The notes under the pieces: model-generated
Seen by the model: the letters and a program-made list of their open reading frames with translations, nothing else
Told to the model about the DNA's origin: nothing
Database searches by the model: none
Position numbers and translations under genes: made by a program
Source: Methylophilaceae bacterium UBA7525
GTDB taxonomy: Bacteria > Pseudomonadota > Gammaproteobacteria > Burkholderiales > Methylophilaceae
NCBI GenBank assembly: GCA_002479405.1
Contig: DLMX01000065.1
Coordinates: 96,587 to 111,954, forward strand
Length of the DNA: 15,368 bases
Reading direction: 5' to 3'
Part shown: piece after piece, positions 15,201-15,368 of the stretch
Numbering within the stretch: position 1 is the stretch's first letter
How the letters are laid out: every line of letters starts with the position of its first letter

Positions 15201-15368
15201 TTACAGGCCGACTGCAGCCTTGTGGGTCAATCCGTTGGCCATGAAGAACAACATGGGAATGGACAACATGGTGTTGGTTCGTGATGCCAGGAACGCCACG
15301 CGGCGGGCCTTGGCCTTGACTTCATCGGTAGCCGCCACCAGCCCCAGGATCTTCTTCTGATTCGGCCA
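15201..15368 (-). CDS. C-terminal end of a PuuD/DUF989-like membrane protein (partial)
   Basis: 55 residues are visible before tandem TAA TAA stops; the start lies beyond the window. The sequence begins WPNQKKILGLVAATDEVKAK and includes ASRTNTMLSIPMLFFMANG, with a hydrophobic segment at the end. The R-x-N-T-x-L-x-x-P-x-L-F-x-M pattern resembles the end of the N-terminal membrane domain of urate hydroxylase PuuD (PF06181), which in many betaproteobacteria occurs as a stand-alone protein of unclear substrate. The assignment rests on a short tail only. Confidence 0.55.
   Translation of the reverse strand, partial: WPNQKKILGLVAATDEVKAKARRVAFLASRTNTMLSIPMLFFMANGLTHKAAVGL

Overview
The window looks like a conserved chromosomal segment of a betaproteobacterium, most likely Nitrosomonadales/Methylophilales-like. 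This is inferred from the gene order leuC-leuD-leuB-asd-fimV, the argD-argF-argG block, and the short 407-residue type of argininosuccinate synthase. Every gene I can support lies on the minus strand, so the region is read from high to low coordinates. I see no phage, CRISPR array, transposase, tRNA or rRNA. Taxonomy below this level cannot be fixed from the sequence alone.

Arginine block (about 15368 down to 11380). The tail of a PuuD/DUF989-like membrane protein ends in a strong intrinsic terminator. It is followed closely by argD (acetylornithine aminotransferase), argF (ornithine carbamoyltransferase) and argG (argininosuccinate synthase), which is closed by its own intrinsic terminator. 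The 334-bp argF-argG gap is unusual. It holds a second, diverged copy of the last 16 codons of argF with its own downstream sequence, and a 61-bp hairpin built from CACAGAG units.

Signalling block (11277 to 8929). A small secreted PepSY protein, a PhoP-like OmpR-family regulator and a PhoQ-like histidine kinase form a tight operon behind a TATACT promoter. The kinase has Arg where its H-box normally has Pro.

Housekeeping block (8874 to 6677). Tas-type aldo/keto reductase, PpnP nucleoside phosphorylase and YajQ-family protein. Between tas and ppnP lies a 162-bp nested palindrome with 20-bp inverted ends that resembles a MITE-type or highly structured element.

Leucine/aspartate block (6663 to 2218). 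leuC, a 42-residue entericidin-like lipoprotein, leuD, leuB and asd are tightly packed. LeuCD (isopropylmalate isomerase) and LeuB act in series in leucine synthesis. Asd supplies aspartate semialdehyde for Lys/Met/Thr and cell wall. leuC starts 13 bp after yajQ, so the leu genes may be co-transcribed with ppnP-yajQ.

The window ends inside fimV (2080 to 1), encoding a peptidoglycan-binding inner-membrane hub protein of type IV pili and polar organisation. Its C-terminal part lies beyond the edge.

I do not see a convincing previously undescribed multi-gene system. The points most worth following up are non-coding: the argF 3'-end duplication, the nested palindrome before ppnP and the CACAGAG hairpin.
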